Assembly: GCA_900314995.1 (NCBI GenBank)
Contig: OMXK01000033.1
Coordinates: 1 to 38,451 of the forward strand
DNA length: 38,451 nucleotides
Reading direction: 5' to 3'
DNA from: an uncultured Prevotella sp.
Lineage (GTDB): Bacteria; Bacteroidota; Bacteroidia; Bacteroidales; Bacteroidaceae
Below are positions 9,361 through 17,956 of the stretch, in pieces (position 1 is the first letter of the stretch; each line of letters opens with the position of its first letter). The notes below the pieces were generated by a model that saw only the letters and a program-made list of their open reading frames with translations, searched no databases and was not told the DNA's origin. The translations under genes were made by a program, and so were the position numbers.

Positions 9361-9397
9361 AAAAAAGCCCGGTCCCAATATTGGGGCTGGGCTTTTG
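9361..9397 (-). terminator. Terminator after the OmpA-family gene
   Basis: AAAAGCCC and GGGCTTTT flank the inner pair CCCAATATTGGGG to make a long interrupted hairpin, 23 bases after the stop of the OmpA-family gene on the minus strand. A T run follows on the minus strand. Confidence 0.82.
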
Positions 9398-9419
9398 AAG
9401 TTTTATCTTAATCGTTTGA

Positions 9420-10550
9420 TTACTCAGCGATACAGATTGTTACACGGTTGCTGTCGTTATCAGCGAACGGCTGAACGCGAGCACCCTTGCTGTCATAGCT
9501 GATGCGGTCAGCAGGAATACCATACTTATCGGTCAGCATCTTCACAACTGCGTCAGCACGCTGTGCAGCGAGGCGGTCGTTAATCTTGTCGTTACCTGTA
9601 CCAGCGTCAGCATAACCTGTTACCTGAACCTTAGCACCCTGGTTAGCACGGAGGTAGTCAACAACGTCTCTTACCTTCTGCTCTTCAGTCTCACGGATGT
9701 TGTACTTGTTGATCAGGAAGAAGATGTCACGACGGAGCGGCTCAACAGCGGGCTCTGGGCATGGTGCCTCAACGACCTTCTCAACGATCTTCTCAACATA
9801 CTTGATCTCGGGCTCTGGATCGGGGATGAAGCGAGTAGAGTAGGTTGGACCGAAAGCGTACTTCAGACCCAGAAGGGCATTGAAATACATATCGGCATTA
9901 CCAGCCTTCTTGAAATTGTACTTGTCGCTCAGTACGTTTGCATTAACCTCAAGACCGATGCTAACCTGATCGGTGATGCGATAGTCAGCTGTCAGACCGA
10001 TTGAACCGAACAGCAGAGCTGCAGACTTATTCTCGTAGGTCAGATCCTCAGCACAACGTGAACCAAACTTGTTAGCAAGAATGTTTCTGTTTGTTTCTGC
10101 ATCATCACACTTTCCGCGGAAGTTCAGACCAGCACCGATGAAAGCACCGAAATCAACTTTGCGGTTAGGATTGATACCCGCAATGATGTTTGAGAGGTTG
10201 AATGTCAGGTCAAGAGCAGGAGCAAAATATGTGAACTTATATTTGCTAAGTCCTGCATTTGCTACAGCTGCATTATCGCTCTGATCCCAACCACCGCGAC
10301 TCTGCCAAGCGTTGAGGGCTAAGCGAGCGCCAAGGGCCTTATTGAAATTGTAACCAATTGCGCCCTGAACAGTGGGAGAAATAAGGTCACCAAATTTGGT
10401 CTCACCAACAGTGTACTGTGCACCTCCTTGAATCTGGAAGTACCAGTGCGGCTCGAAGACGTATTCAGTCGTGCCTTTCTGCTCCTGAGCAGATGCTGAG
10501 AGCACGCCCATCAGCATCAGGCAAGACAATATTGCTTTCTTCATTTTCAT
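9420..10550 (-). CDS. OmpA-family outer-membrane protein
   Basis: A 376-residue protein with a signal peptide ending ...VLSASAQ. An N-terminal domain of about 210 residues reads as an eight-stranded beta-barrel. A Pro/Glu/Val-rich linker (PEPEIKYVEKIVEKVV) follows, and then a C-terminal OmpA domain (about residues 270-376). In that domain the peptidoglycan-binding residues are present: Asp in VTGYADAGTG and Arg in RLAAQRADAV. The protein should anchor the outer membrane to peptidoglycan. It lies 54 bases downstream of the coiled-coil lipoprotein gene, with no promoter box between them, so the two form a likely operon. ATG 10544 is an alternative start. Confidence 0.93.
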   Translation of the reverse strand: MKMKKAILSCLMLMGVLSASAQEQKGTTEYVFEPHWYFQIQGGAQYTVGETKFGDLISPTVQGAIGYNFNKALGARLALNAWQSRGGWDQSDNAAVANAGLSKYKFTYFAPALDLTFNLSNIIAGINPNRKVDFGAFIGAGLNFRGKCDDAETNRNILANKFGSRCAEDLTYENKSAALLFGSIGLTADYRITDQVSIGLEVNANVLSDKYNFKKAGNADMYFNALLGLKYAFGPTYSTRFIPDPEPEIKYVEKIVEKVVEAPCPEPAVEPLRRDIFFLINKYNIRETEEQKVRDVVDYLRANQGAKVQVTGYADAGTGNDKINDRLAAQRADAVVKMLTDKYGIPADRISYDSKGARVQPFADNDSNRVTICIAE

Positions 10551-10604
10551 ATTCTGTTTTTTTCTGTTTTTGTTCTCGAATGTTAATTACTCACGCGCAC
10601 CTTA

Positions 10605-12536
10605 TTACTCTACGGTGATATCGTACTTCTTGGTTACTACATAGCCATAGTAGTCCATGCAGCTCAGGATGATGGTATAGTCACCAGCCTTAGTGAGGTC
10701 GAGGGTCTTCAGCTGATTGTTACCAGGAACAGTTTCACTATAAATAATCTTACCGCTAGCGTCCTTAACAGCGATGTACTTCTCGTATGGAGGAACAATG
10801 CGCTCCTTAGTTGCAGAAGTCATGTTAATCACCATATAACCAGCTTTAACTGTTGTACCTGGAACCAAACGCTTGATACCGTCTGTTGTGTCGTACAGGA
10901 TGATAGGAGCTACGGCACGTGTCAGAGCGTGCTTCTTCATTGCTGCAACATACTTGTTAGAGAGGCGCTCTACGAAGTTGCTGAAGCGGTCTGCGACTTT
11001 GTCACCAGTATTAGCAAGTGCACCACCTGCAGTGTTGTTGACAGCTTCGCTCAGGTCGATATTGGTCAGACCATCTTTCAGAGCCTGGTTAATCTGAGCA
11101 TACAAAGCGTCGTCGATAGTTACCTCGTGTTTAACATCACCAGCAGGGCCAACAAGGATATACTTGTTAGTGTCATCAGCCTTCAACTCAGGAATGGTAA
11201 TTGTGATTGTTCCGAGATCTACGGTAGGCATAGCCTTGTTGATAATCTTAGCGAGCTTAGCAGCAATGCGGTCTACGAGATCCATGTCAACGCCCTTAGC
11301 ATTCTTCTCCATGTTCCAGAAACTGTTGTATGACAGAGGTGATACAGCAGTCAGCATAACGTCGAGGTCAGCATCCTGGAAACGAACAGATGCTTCGTCA
11401 GCAGCCTGAGTCATAACGAGACGCTGAGGAGCGTAAGTAGGATTCTCGGGGAAGCGGTTGTCACCACTCATGTTACCGCTGAAGATGTTCTCAACGAGCT
11501 TAGCAGCCTCCTTGGCAACAGAAATTACGGTAGCCTGAGTACCCTTGGCAGCCTTCACGTTCTCAACAGCCTGCTTAATCTCATCCTTGATGGCCTTGTA
11601 GTCAACATGGTTTCTGAGATTGAATTTGCACTTCTCAAGGTACTGAGCATCGATAGTAGCGTCAGCCTCGTAGAAACCGCGATCTGTCTCTGACTCGTTA
11701 GAACCGAGGACATCGCTCTTGTAGATACCCCACTGAATAGCGTATTCAGAAGGCTGTACATTCTCGAAATAAACAGGAGCAACTGTACCCTTACTATCCT
11801 CCAGTGTGAGCGTCCAATCCTTGATGTTGAATGTGCTCTTGTCCACAGAGTTAGCAGTAAAGAAGAACTTACCAGCATTTCCGTTGGGCTTGGTGATGTA
11901 GTCTTCGCTGATTTCGATGAACTTAGCACCAGCTATATCAGAAGCATCCAGGTAAGCACCCTTCGGGTCAACATTGTAGTCCTGACCTGCTGCGGGGAAC
12001 TTCTCGATGTAGGTCTGGTTGTCACCGAAGAGAGCAGCCAGCATCTTAACGTTCACACCAGGAAGATTGATTGTACCGATGGCATCGTTAACAGTCTGGT
12101 TAACGGCAATCTCAGTAACCATTCCTTTAGAGAGAAATTCTGCAATCTTGCCGATAACTTCCTCAACTGTTGTCAGACGAGCATCGATAGCAGCCATGTC
12201 ATTCTTCAAGTTGTCAACGTCAGCAGAAAGCGTAGCAATCTGAGACTCGACAGCTGCCAGACGGCCCTTCAGGTCATTTACGTCGCTCTGAAGCTCTGCA
12301 ATCTGACCCTTGATAGTTGTAACGTCAGCCTTCGTGTTATTCAACTCAGACTGAAGAGTACTAATCTGACCCTCCAGAGTAGCGATACGACCAGAGAGTT
12401 CGTTCTTGTCCTTAGTAAGTTGATCATACACGCCAACCAGCTGGTCGTCTACGTTGTCCTTACAAGAAACAAATGATGTTGTGGCGGCAAAAAGCATTGC
12501 TACCAACAGAATACCATTAATAATTTTCTTTTTCAT
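10605..12536 (-). CDS. Long lipoprotein with N-terminal coiled coil
   Basis: A lipoprotein of 643 residues. The signal peptide ends in the lipobox FVSC with Cys25. Residues 33-135 form a long coiled coil with leucines and isoleucines in strict 3-4 spacing (LSGRIATLEGQISTLQSEL and onwards). A stretch AVNQTVNDAIGTINLPGVNV follows near residue 145, a motif recurring in Bacteroidales surface proteins. The rest is a mixed-fold ectodomain with no known catalytic motif, ending in beta strands (GDYTIILSCMDYYGYVVTKK). I do not recognise a named family. It has its own strong promoter and is followed by an OmpA-family gene, suggesting a joint structural role in the envelope. Confidence 0.82.
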   Translation of the reverse strand: MKKKIINGILLVAMLFAATTSFVSCKDNVDDQLVGVYDQLTKDKNELSGRIATLEGQISTLQSELNNTKADVTTIKGQIAELQSDVNDLKGRLAAVESQIATLSADVDNLKNDMAAIDARLTTVEEVIGKIAEFLSKGMVTEIAVNQTVNDAIGTINLPGVNVKMLAALFGDNQTYIEKFPAAGQDYNVDPKGAYLDASDIAGAKFIEISEDYITKPNGNAGKFFFTANSVDKSTFNIKDWTLTLEDSKGTVAPVYFENVQPSEYAIQWGIYKSDVLGSNESETDRGFYEADATIDAQYLEKCKFNLRNHVDYKAIKDEIKQAVENVKAAKGTQATVISVAKEAAKLVENIFSGNMSGDNRFPENPTYAPQRLVMTQAADEASVRFQDADLDVMLTAVSPLSYNSFWNMEKNAKGVDMDLVDRIAAKLAKIINKAMPTVDLGTITITIPELKADDTNKYILVGPAGDVKHEVTIDDALYAQINQALKDGLTNIDLSEAVNNTAGGALANTGDKVADRFSNFVERLSNKYVAAMKKHALTRAVAPIILYDTTDGIKRLVPGTTVKAGYMVINMTSATKERIVPPYEKYIAVKDASGKIIYSETVPGNNQLKTLDLTKAGDYTIILSCMDYYGYVVTKKYDITVE

Positions 12537-12608
12537 TTGAACTTAAAAATTATAATTAAACAATTAAACTTATGATATGTCTATGCATTAATTTATATAA
12601 ATCGGTGA

Positions 12609-12666
12609 CAAAAGTAGGCATTATTTTCTAATTATGCAAGAAAAATTTAATTTTTTTTAAAAAAAA
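12609..12666 (-). promoter_or_regulatory. Promoter of the lipoprotein-OmpA operon
   Basis: On the minus strand, TACTTTTG (12616-12609) is a match to TAnnTTTG. CTTG (12640-12637) lies 20 bp upstream as the -33 element. Directly upstream of that is an A/T tract (12641-12666) like an UP element. This would give a leader of about 65 bases, consistent with strong expression of an abundant envelope protein. Confidence 0.75.
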
Positions 12667-12737
12667 CGTCAATTTTCTGTCGAAATCACCCTTCTCGGGC
12701 AATTTTTGCATAGAAAATGCACACTTTTTGGGTTTTG

Positions 12738-12819
12738 TGCGCCTGACAGGACTCGAACCTGCACGTCGCGAGACACCAGATCCTAAGTCTGACGCGTCTA
12801 CCAATTCCGCCACAGGCGC
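12738..12819 (-). tRNA. tRNA-Leu (anticodon UAG)
   Basis: Read on the minus strand, the acceptor arms GCGCCTG and CAGGCGC pair. The D arm shows the Leu-type GGCGGAATTGGTAGACGCG, and the T arm GCAGGTTCGAGTCCTG is complete. The anticodon loop CTTAGGA holds TAG. The short variable arm GTGTCTCGCGAC is of the class II kind expected for Leu. CCA is not encoded, as usual in Bacteroidetes. Length is 82 bases. Confidence 0.95.
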
Positions 12820-12862
12820 ATTCCACCATGCTTTTTACCGGCTTTTACACCTTAAGCGGTTG

Positions 12863-12894
12863 CAAAGTTACGAATATTTTTTCATTCTGCCAAA
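12863..12894 (-). promoter_or_regulatory. Promoter of tRNA-Leu
   Basis: On the minus strand TTTG (12894-12891), a 20-bp spacer and TAACTTTG (12870-12863) match the Bacteroidetes consensus exactly. The -33 box lies inside the last codons of the protease gene upstream, so the tRNA does not depend on read-through. Confidence 0.82.
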
Positions 12895-13889
12895 ATTTTT
12901 CGGGCAAATTCTATTATAGTGTCAATTCCTTGACGGAAATCTGCCTCTGTGATGTCGACTTTGTAGTCTGGGGCGATACCAAACTCCGTCTGCTGGCGGT
13001 TACGGTCGTATGATGGACAGGCAGAGAAGCGCACTGTCCACCCGTTGGGCAGGTTGGAAGTAAAGGGTAAGCCTGCGCCGCCACCTGTCTGATCGCCTAC
13101 TGTCGTCACGTTCGGAAAGCATTTCATGCATTTCACGAAGTCGTTGGCGGCGCTGTAGACCTCACGGTTGGTCAGCACCACCACTTTCTTATGCCATCTC
13201 AGGTTGGATGAGGGCTCGAGATACTCGGGTTCCAAATCCGAGAAGTCGTTATGTCCCTTACCCGTCTTGTGCTGGATATAGCCCGTGAGGGTCTTCTCCT
13301 GGCAGAAACGTGCCGCCAGTTTCTGGGCAGACGTCAGATTGCCGCCGCCATTGCCGCGGATGTCGATGATCAGTCCGTTGCAGAACAGCATATAGCGGAT
13401 GACCTCGTCGAGGTTGCCTTCACCGAAGTCGTTCATGAAGCTGCCTATATATAGGTAGCCGATGTTGTCGTCGAGTATCTTGTAGTTGATGGACGAGGCG
13501 ATGTGGTAGTCAGTGCCGAGGTAACGGCGCTGCAGGGTGTCGCTGAAGTTGGTGGGGTAGTCCTCATGCCATTTCCAATAGCGGCCGTAGTCGAATGAGG
13601 TGCTCAGGTTCACGTGGCCGTCGCGCAACTCACTCAGCATCTCCGTCAGAATCTCGAAGAGTTGGTAGTTGTTGATGTCCTCGTTCGCGCGTACCTTATA
13701 TATATTATATACGTTTTGCCAGTCGAGTCCGTAAGCTTCATGCTTGTAATCGAAGAAGCAGTAGCGCTCGTCGATGATCTTCCACAGCGCCTCGAAGTTG
13801 CCCTCGGGGGTGTTGGGGTATTCCTTTTCATCTACACATGAGGTGAAAAGTGCCAGGATGCTTATGATGAGTAGGAGATATTTTTTCAT
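12882..13889 (-). CDS. S41 family peptidase, lipoprotein
   Basis: A lipoprotein protease of 335 residues, related to C-terminal processing proteases (tail-specific protease family S41). The signal ends in the lipobox FTSC with Cys18. The S41 core is visible: SELRDGHVNL near 86-95, the strand DDNIGYLYIGSF near 140-151, the motif IDIRGNGGGN at 175-184, and the catalytic serine region TNREVYSAAND with Ser246. TTVGDQTGGGAGLPF and GIAPDYKVDIT close the domain. No PDZ domain is evident between the N-terminal helices and the core, so it belongs to the short type common in Bacteroidetes. Its ATG overlaps the stop of the DUF3316 gene by 4 bases. Confidence 0.9.
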   Translation of the reverse strand: MKKYLLLIISILALFTSCVDEKEYPNTPEGNFEALWKIIDERYCFFDYKHEAYGLDWQNVYNIYKVRANEDINNYQLFEILTEMLSELRDGHVNLSTSFDYGRYWKWHEDYPTNFSDTLQRRYLGTDYHIASSINYKILDDNIGYLYIGSFMNDFGEGNLDEVIRYMLFCNGLIIDIRGNGGGNLTSAQKLAARFCQEKTLTGYIQHKTGKGHNDFSDLEPEYLEPSSNLRWHKKVVVLTNREVYSAANDFVKCMKCFPNVTTVGDQTGGGAGLPFTSNLPNGWTVRFSACPSYDRNRQQTEFGIAPDYKVDITEADFRQGIDTIIEFARKILAE

Positions 13890-14659
13890 AGGCTACGGGC
13901 GATGCCAAGCAGCAGGCGGTGGGTGTACACATGCTGCTTGAGGTTATTGACGGCGGCCTGCTGGTAGTTGCCCAGATAGCCGATGCGGATATTCCACTTC
14001 TTGCCCGTGCGCCATTCCAGCGTGAGCAGCTGTCGGAAGGTGGGGGTGCTGATGAAGGTGGTGGGTACCACGTTATGGTCGTAGTTGCCAAGAGAGAAGA
14101 TCTCGTAATATGACTGCCCGTAGTTCGGACTGAACATCACGCCCACCAGCGGCAGGTTCAGCTCGTAGCGCAGGCTGAAGTGCTGTTTCCAGAGCGGGAA
14201 GTGGTAGGTGGCCACGCCCGAGGGCATCAGGTTCAGCGCCAGTCGTGCCTGGGCGGGGTTGTTTGAGGTCGATGTGTGGTAGATAAAGCCGATGGTGCCG
14301 TTGACGAGACCGCCTGCCTGCAGCTTCAGTCTGTCATCGAAGAGCCGCCACTGGCGGTAGCGCCCCCAATAGAGGTTGTAGCCGCCCTCCAGTTCACTGG
14401 TTTTCTCACTGCGGTCTTCTGTGGCAGAGAGGTTTATCTCATGCTCGATGATGTTGCCCCATTGCTTCTCGGGTTTCTCGCGCTCGCGTATATATAAATA
14501 GGTGAGGCCGGTACCTGAGAATTTCTCCTGCGAGATGTAGGTGTCGAGGATGGAGGTGGCGCCGATGCCGAAGAGGTTTGCCGAGGTGGATTCTTGGGCG
14601 GCGGCGGGGAGGGCAAAGAGAAGGAGGGTGGATAATATGAGGGTGTTATGGCTCTTCAT
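13886..14659 (-). CDS. DUF3316 family outer-membrane protein
   Basis: An exported protein of 257 residues with a signal peptide (MKSHNTLILSTLLLFALPAA, then AQ). The pattern LFGIGATSILDTYISQEKFS, then LEGGYNLYWGRYRQW and repeated beta strands, matches the Bacteroidales DUF3316 family as I know it. The strands alternate as in an outer-membrane barrel. The function is unknown. It overlaps the topoisomerase gene by 14 bases and the S41 protease gene by 4 bases, so all three are translated from one transcript. Confidence 0.82.
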   Translation of the reverse strand: MKSHNTLILSTLLLFALPAAAQESTSANLFGIGATSILDTYISQEKFSGTGLTYLYIREREKPEKQWGNIIEHEINLSATEDRSEKTSELEGGYNLYWGRYRQWRLFDDRLKLQAGGLVNGTIGFIYHTSTSNNPAQARLALNLMPSGVATYHFPLWKQHFSLRYELNLPLVGVMFSPNYGQSYYEIFSLGNYDHNVVPTTFISTPTFRQLLTLEWRTGKKWNIRIGYLGNYQQAAVNNLKQHVYTHRLLLGIARSL

Positions 14660-17354
14660 CGTCGAATAGTCTTAATTGTCCTGTCAGTTCGTCGCGCACC
14701 TGCTGCTCACTCTTGCCGGCATCGGGGTCGAGATCTTCCTCTTCCTCATCGTCGGGGGCATCCTGCGTCTCTGGTTTTTCGGGGAAGCGTGTGGGCTCCA
14801 GTTCGGTGATGGCCTCGAGGGCAAAGGTTGTCAGGCGCTTGCCCTTGGCCTTGTAGCCCTTGACGGTGATAAACTGCTCTGCATCAATCTCTTCCTGCCC
14901 ACGGAAAGCATCTGCACCGCCATAGGTGATCTGGATGCGGGGATAGGGGGTATCCGTGAGTAGAATCAGCTGTGAGGAGGGGTTCTCCGACAGCCAGTTC
15001 TGCTTCTTCTTCGAGGCATCCATCAGAAAACGCTTCAGATATGGATATCCTTGATTGTCAGCGTCATAGAGGATGGCGGTCCACACCTTGTCAGCCTCGT
15101 ATTTCTCGATGCGCAGGATGTTGGGTTCGAAGTGATTGCTGTCGTCGAAATTCGTCAGATAGTAGTCGCCGTTATCCAAGACGACGAGGATCTGGTCGCC
15201 GTCGAAGAATTCGCCCAGGAGAGTGCCGTGCTCGTCGTAGTTCAGGCGGTGCACATCCGGGTCATACCATACTTTTCTTCCGCCGAGGGTAGAATGTCCG
15301 TGGCTCTTGAGTCCGATGCGGTGGATGGTGTTCTTGGTCAGGAGGTTACCCTTCGAGGCACGCCCCTTGATGATCACCTCCGAGAAGTCTTTCTCGATGA
15401 AGATCTTCTTGAGCTTGGGGTTAGGATCGAGCGTCACCTTGATGATTTCTGCCTCGCCGTTGGGATTGGCGGTGAAGTACATCACCCTCGAACCCTCAGT
15501 GCCTTGGGTGAGATCGTATTCCTTGTCGCGCGTCATGCTCGTCACGTTGAAGCGCTTGATGAAGTACGGGCCTTTCCTGCCGTCGCGATACACCACATTA
15601 TAGATGGTGCGCGAATCGTTTTTCTTGAACACGTTGAGGTAGAGCACGTTCTTACCCACGAAGAGTTTTTCGGCCATGCGCACGATCTTGTATTTGCCGT
15701 CCTTGTAGAAAATGATGACATCATCGAGGTCGGAGCAGTTGCATACAAACTCGTCTTTCTTCAGTCCCGTGCCGATGAAACCGTCTGCGCGATTGATATA
15801 GAGCTTTTGGTTTGCTTCTGCCACCTTCGAGGCCTCGATGGTGTCGAAATTGCGGATCTCCGTCAGTCGCGGGTGGTCCTTGCCGTATTTGTCCTTCAGG
15901 AACTGGAACCAGTTGGCGGTGACCTCGGTGAGGTTTGCCAGGTCGCGGTCTATTTCCTCGATCTCTGCCTTCAGACGGGCCATGAACTCGTCGGCCTTGT
16001 CCTTGTTGAACTTCAGGATGCGCTGCATCTTGATTTCCAGCAGTTTCAGGATATCGTCCTTCGTTACCTCCCGGATTAGGGTGGGGTAGTAGGGTGTCAG
16101 TCGTTCGTCGATATGTTCGCAGACGGCATCGACATTGGGCGCCTGCTCGAATTTCTTGTCCTTATAGATGCGCTCCTCGATGAAGATCTTCTCCAACGAC
16201 AGGAAATGCAGTTGCTCCAGGAGTTCGTTCTTGCGGATTTCGAGTTCCTGGCGGATGAGGTCTTTGGTGCGGTCTGTGGAGTGGCGGAGCACGTCGCTCA
16301 CCGTGAGGAACTGCGGTTTGTTGTCCTCGATCACACAACAGTTGGGTGAGATGTTGATCTCGCAGTCGGTGAAGGCATAGAGGGCATCGATAGTCTTGTC
16401 GCTGGAGACGCCGGGAGCCAGGTGTACCTGAATTTCCACGTTGGCTGCCGTGAGGTCTTCCACCTTACGGGCCTTGATCTTGCCTTTCTCGATGGCCTTC
16501 ACGATGCTGTCCTGTAGTGTCTCGGAGGTCTTTGAGAAGGGAATCTCCCGGATGACGAGCGTCTTCTGGTCTATCTTCTCGATTTTTGCACGTACCTTCA
16601 GCACACCGCCACGCTGGCCGTCGTTATATTTCGAAACGTCTATGCTGCCAGCGGTGGGGAAGTCGGGATAGAGCTGGAAAGGCTGGTCGTGGAGGTAGGC
16701 GATGGCGGCATCGCAGATCTCGCAGAAGTTATGGGGCAGGATCTTCGAGGAGAGGCCTACAGCGATACCCTCGGCACCCTGTGCCAGCAGCAGGGGGAAC
16801 TTTACTGGCAGCGTGATAGGCTCCTTGTTGCGGCCGTCGTATGACATTTTCCACTCCGTGGTCTTGGGGTTGAACACGGTGTCGAGGGCGAATTTCGAAA
16901 GGCGTGCCTCGATGTATCGCGGTGCGGCTGCCGAGGAACCAGTGAGGATGTTACCCCAGTTTCCCTGTGTGTCGATGAGCAGGTCTTTCTGTCCCATCTG
17001 CACGAGAGCATCGCCGATGGAGGCATCGCCGTGGGGGTGGAACTGCATGGTGTGTCCCACGATGTTCGCCACCTTATTATAACGGCCGTCGTCCATGCGT
17101 TTCATCGAGTGAAGGATACGGCGCTGCACGGGTTTGAGGCCGTCGCCCAAGTGGGGCACGGCGCGCTCGAGGATCACGTAAGAGGCATAGTCCAGAAACC
17201 AGTTCTGGTACATGCCGCTGAGGTGGTGTACGGCTGCTGCGTCGAAGCGGTTTACGGGTTTGTAGTCGGAATGGCCTTCGCTGCCGCCTTCCGACTCCTG
17301 CTGTTCCAAAATCTCGTCGTCTTTTGTCTCGTCGTCCTTGATCTCGTCGTCCAT
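14646..17354 (-). CDS. parC: DNA topoisomerase IV / gyrase subunit A
   Basis: A type II topoisomerase A subunit of 902 residues. The DNA-cleavage domain is clear: LGDGLKPVQRRILHSM near 69-84, the quinolone-region helix FHPHGDASIGDALVQ near 105-119 and the active-site Tyr147 in AAAPRYIEARLS. A long coiled-coil region follows (about residues 380-480), then a C-terminal beta-pinwheel. The tail is acidic (DDEEEEDLDPDAG). In Bacteroidetes this form is usually the topoisomerase IV A subunit, separate from a canonical GyrA; no partner B subunit lies in the window, so parC versus gyrA is probable but not proven. ATG 17354 is chosen because an in-frame start at 17498 would lie upstream of the promoter. 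Confidence 0.9.
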   Translation of the reverse strand: MDDEIKDDETKDDEILEQQESEGGSEGHSDYKPVNRFDAAAVHHLSGMYQNWFLDYASYVILERAVPHLGDGLKPVQRRILHSMKRMDDGRYNKVANIVGHTMQFHPHGDASIGDALVQMGQKDLLIDTQGNWGNILTGSSAAAPRYIEARLSKFALDTVFNPKTTEWKMSYDGRNKEPITLPVKFPLLLAQGAEGIAVGLSSKILPHNFCEICDAAIAYLHDQPFQLYPDFPTAGSIDVSKYNDGQRGGVLKVRAKIEKIDQKTLVIREIPFSKTSETLQDSIVKAIEKGKIKARKVEDLTAANVEIQVHLAPGVSSDKTIDALYAFTDCEINISPNCCVIEDNKPQFLTVSDVLRHSTDRTKDLIRQELEIRKNELLEQLHFLSLEKIFIEERIYKDKKFEQAPNVDAVCEHIDERLTPYYPTLIREVTKDDILKLLEIKMQRILKFNKDKADEFMARLKAEIEEIDRDLANLTEVTANWFQFLKDKYGKDHPRLTEIRNFDTIEASKVAEANQKLYINRADGFIGTGLKKDEFVCNCSDLDDVIIFYKDGKYKIVRMAEKLFVGKNVLYLNVFKKNDSRTIYNVVYRDGRKGPYFIKRFNVTSMTRDKEYDLTQGTEGSRVMYFTANPNGEAEIIKVTLDPNPKLKKIFIEKDFSEVIIKGRASKGNLLTKNTIHRIGLKSHGHSTLGGRKVWYDPDVHRLNYDEHGTLLGEFFDGDQILVVLDNGDYYLTNFDDSNHFEPNILRIEKYEADKVWTAILYDADNQGYPYLKRFLMDASKKKQNWLSENPSSQLILLTDTPYPRIQITYGGADAFRGQEEIDAEQFITVKGYKAKGKRLTTFALEAITELEPTRFPEKPETQDAPDDEEEEDLDPDAGKSEQQVRDELTGQLRLFDDEEP

Positions 17355-17385
17355 ATGATATTTGGTCTTTAGGAATTCTTGGTTG

Positions 17386-17413
17386 CAAAGGTAATGATTT
17401 TCGGCGAGAAAAA
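17386..17413 (-). promoter_or_regulatory. Promoter of the parC operon
   Basis: On the minus strand TACCTTTG (17393-17386) matches TAnnTTTG, with a weaker TTT (17413-17411) at -33 spacing. The leader would be short, about 25-30 bases. It lies only about 50 bases from the inverted-repeat structure. Confidence 0.7.
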
Positions 17414-17442
17414 CGAGGATTTTCGCGGATTTTTCTAGTGTA

Positions 17443-17711
17443 AATCCAACAATCCAACAATCCAACATTTGGTGGTTTTTGATACACAGTGTCAACAATC
17501 AACAAATCAACAAATCAACAAAACCCAAAATCAAAGTGAAGAAAAGAGTATCTTATAATTATATATATTATATATTATATTATAATATAATATATAATAT
17601 ATATAATTATAATAAGACTTTGTTGGCATATTAAAAAACGCCTTTTGTTGATTTGTTGATTTGTTGAACTTTATAAATATAGCAAATGTTGGATTGTTGG
17701 ATTGTTGGATT
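17443..17711. repeat. Nested inverted repeat with central 60-bp AT palindrome
   Basis: Three nested parts are exact. The outer arms 17443-17470 and 17684-17711 are a 28-bp perfect inverted repeat built from an 8-bp unit (AATCCAAC repeated). The inner arms 17499-17523 and 17643-17667 are a 25-bp perfect inverted repeat built from a different 8-bp unit (AACAAATC). The centre 17553-17612 is a perfect 60-bp palindrome of only A and T. The segments between the arms are not complementary. The element fills the middle of the parC-alaS divergent intergenic region and could extrude as a cruciform. Confidence 0.9.
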
Positions 17712-17720
17712 CTGAGTAGC

Positions 17721-17778
17721 AGACGATGGGTTTCTCGGTAACAAAGTGGGTGTTTCTCGGTAACAGACGAAGGGTTTG
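17721..17778. repeat. Short direct repeats near alaS
   Basis: GTTTCTCGGTAACA occurs at 17730-17743 and again at 17752-17765. AGACGATGGGTTT (17721-17733) recurs with one change as AGACGAAGGGTTT (17766-17778). The stretch 17779-17880 shows no further gene or structure that I can see. Confidence 0.65.
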
Positions 17779-17885
17779 CTTACGAGTAAAAGTCGCAAAA
17801 TGAGAGGTGAAAGACGGAAGGAGAGGAAGGGTGCAGCGCCTTTTTGCAGAAAGATAGGAAAAAGTCAGAAAAAAGCGATATAACC

Positions 17886-17917
17886 TTTGGTTATCTCAAA
17901 AAAATAGACTACCTTTG
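17886..17917 (+). promoter_or_regulatory. Promoter of alaS
   Basis: TTTG (17886-17889), a 20-bp spacer and TACCTTTG (17910-17917) form a full match to the Bacteroidetes consensus. Transcription should begin near 17924, about 33 bases before the start codon. Confidence 0.82.
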
Positions 17918-17956
17918 CACCACAAATTAGAAAGCAATAATAAAGTTAATACAATA

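Noticed and set aside
12628-12813. Short frame beginning MAELVDASDLGSG over tRNA-Leu
   Set aside because: This is the well-known false translation of a tRNA-Leu gene.
15051-16079. Open frame of 342 codons antisense to parC
   Set aside because: It lies inside a confirmed topoisomerase domain and shows only shadow composition.
17443-17711. Replication origin or CRISPR array at the inverted repeat
   Set aside because: No DnaA boxes cluster here, and the short units have no spacers or cas genes.
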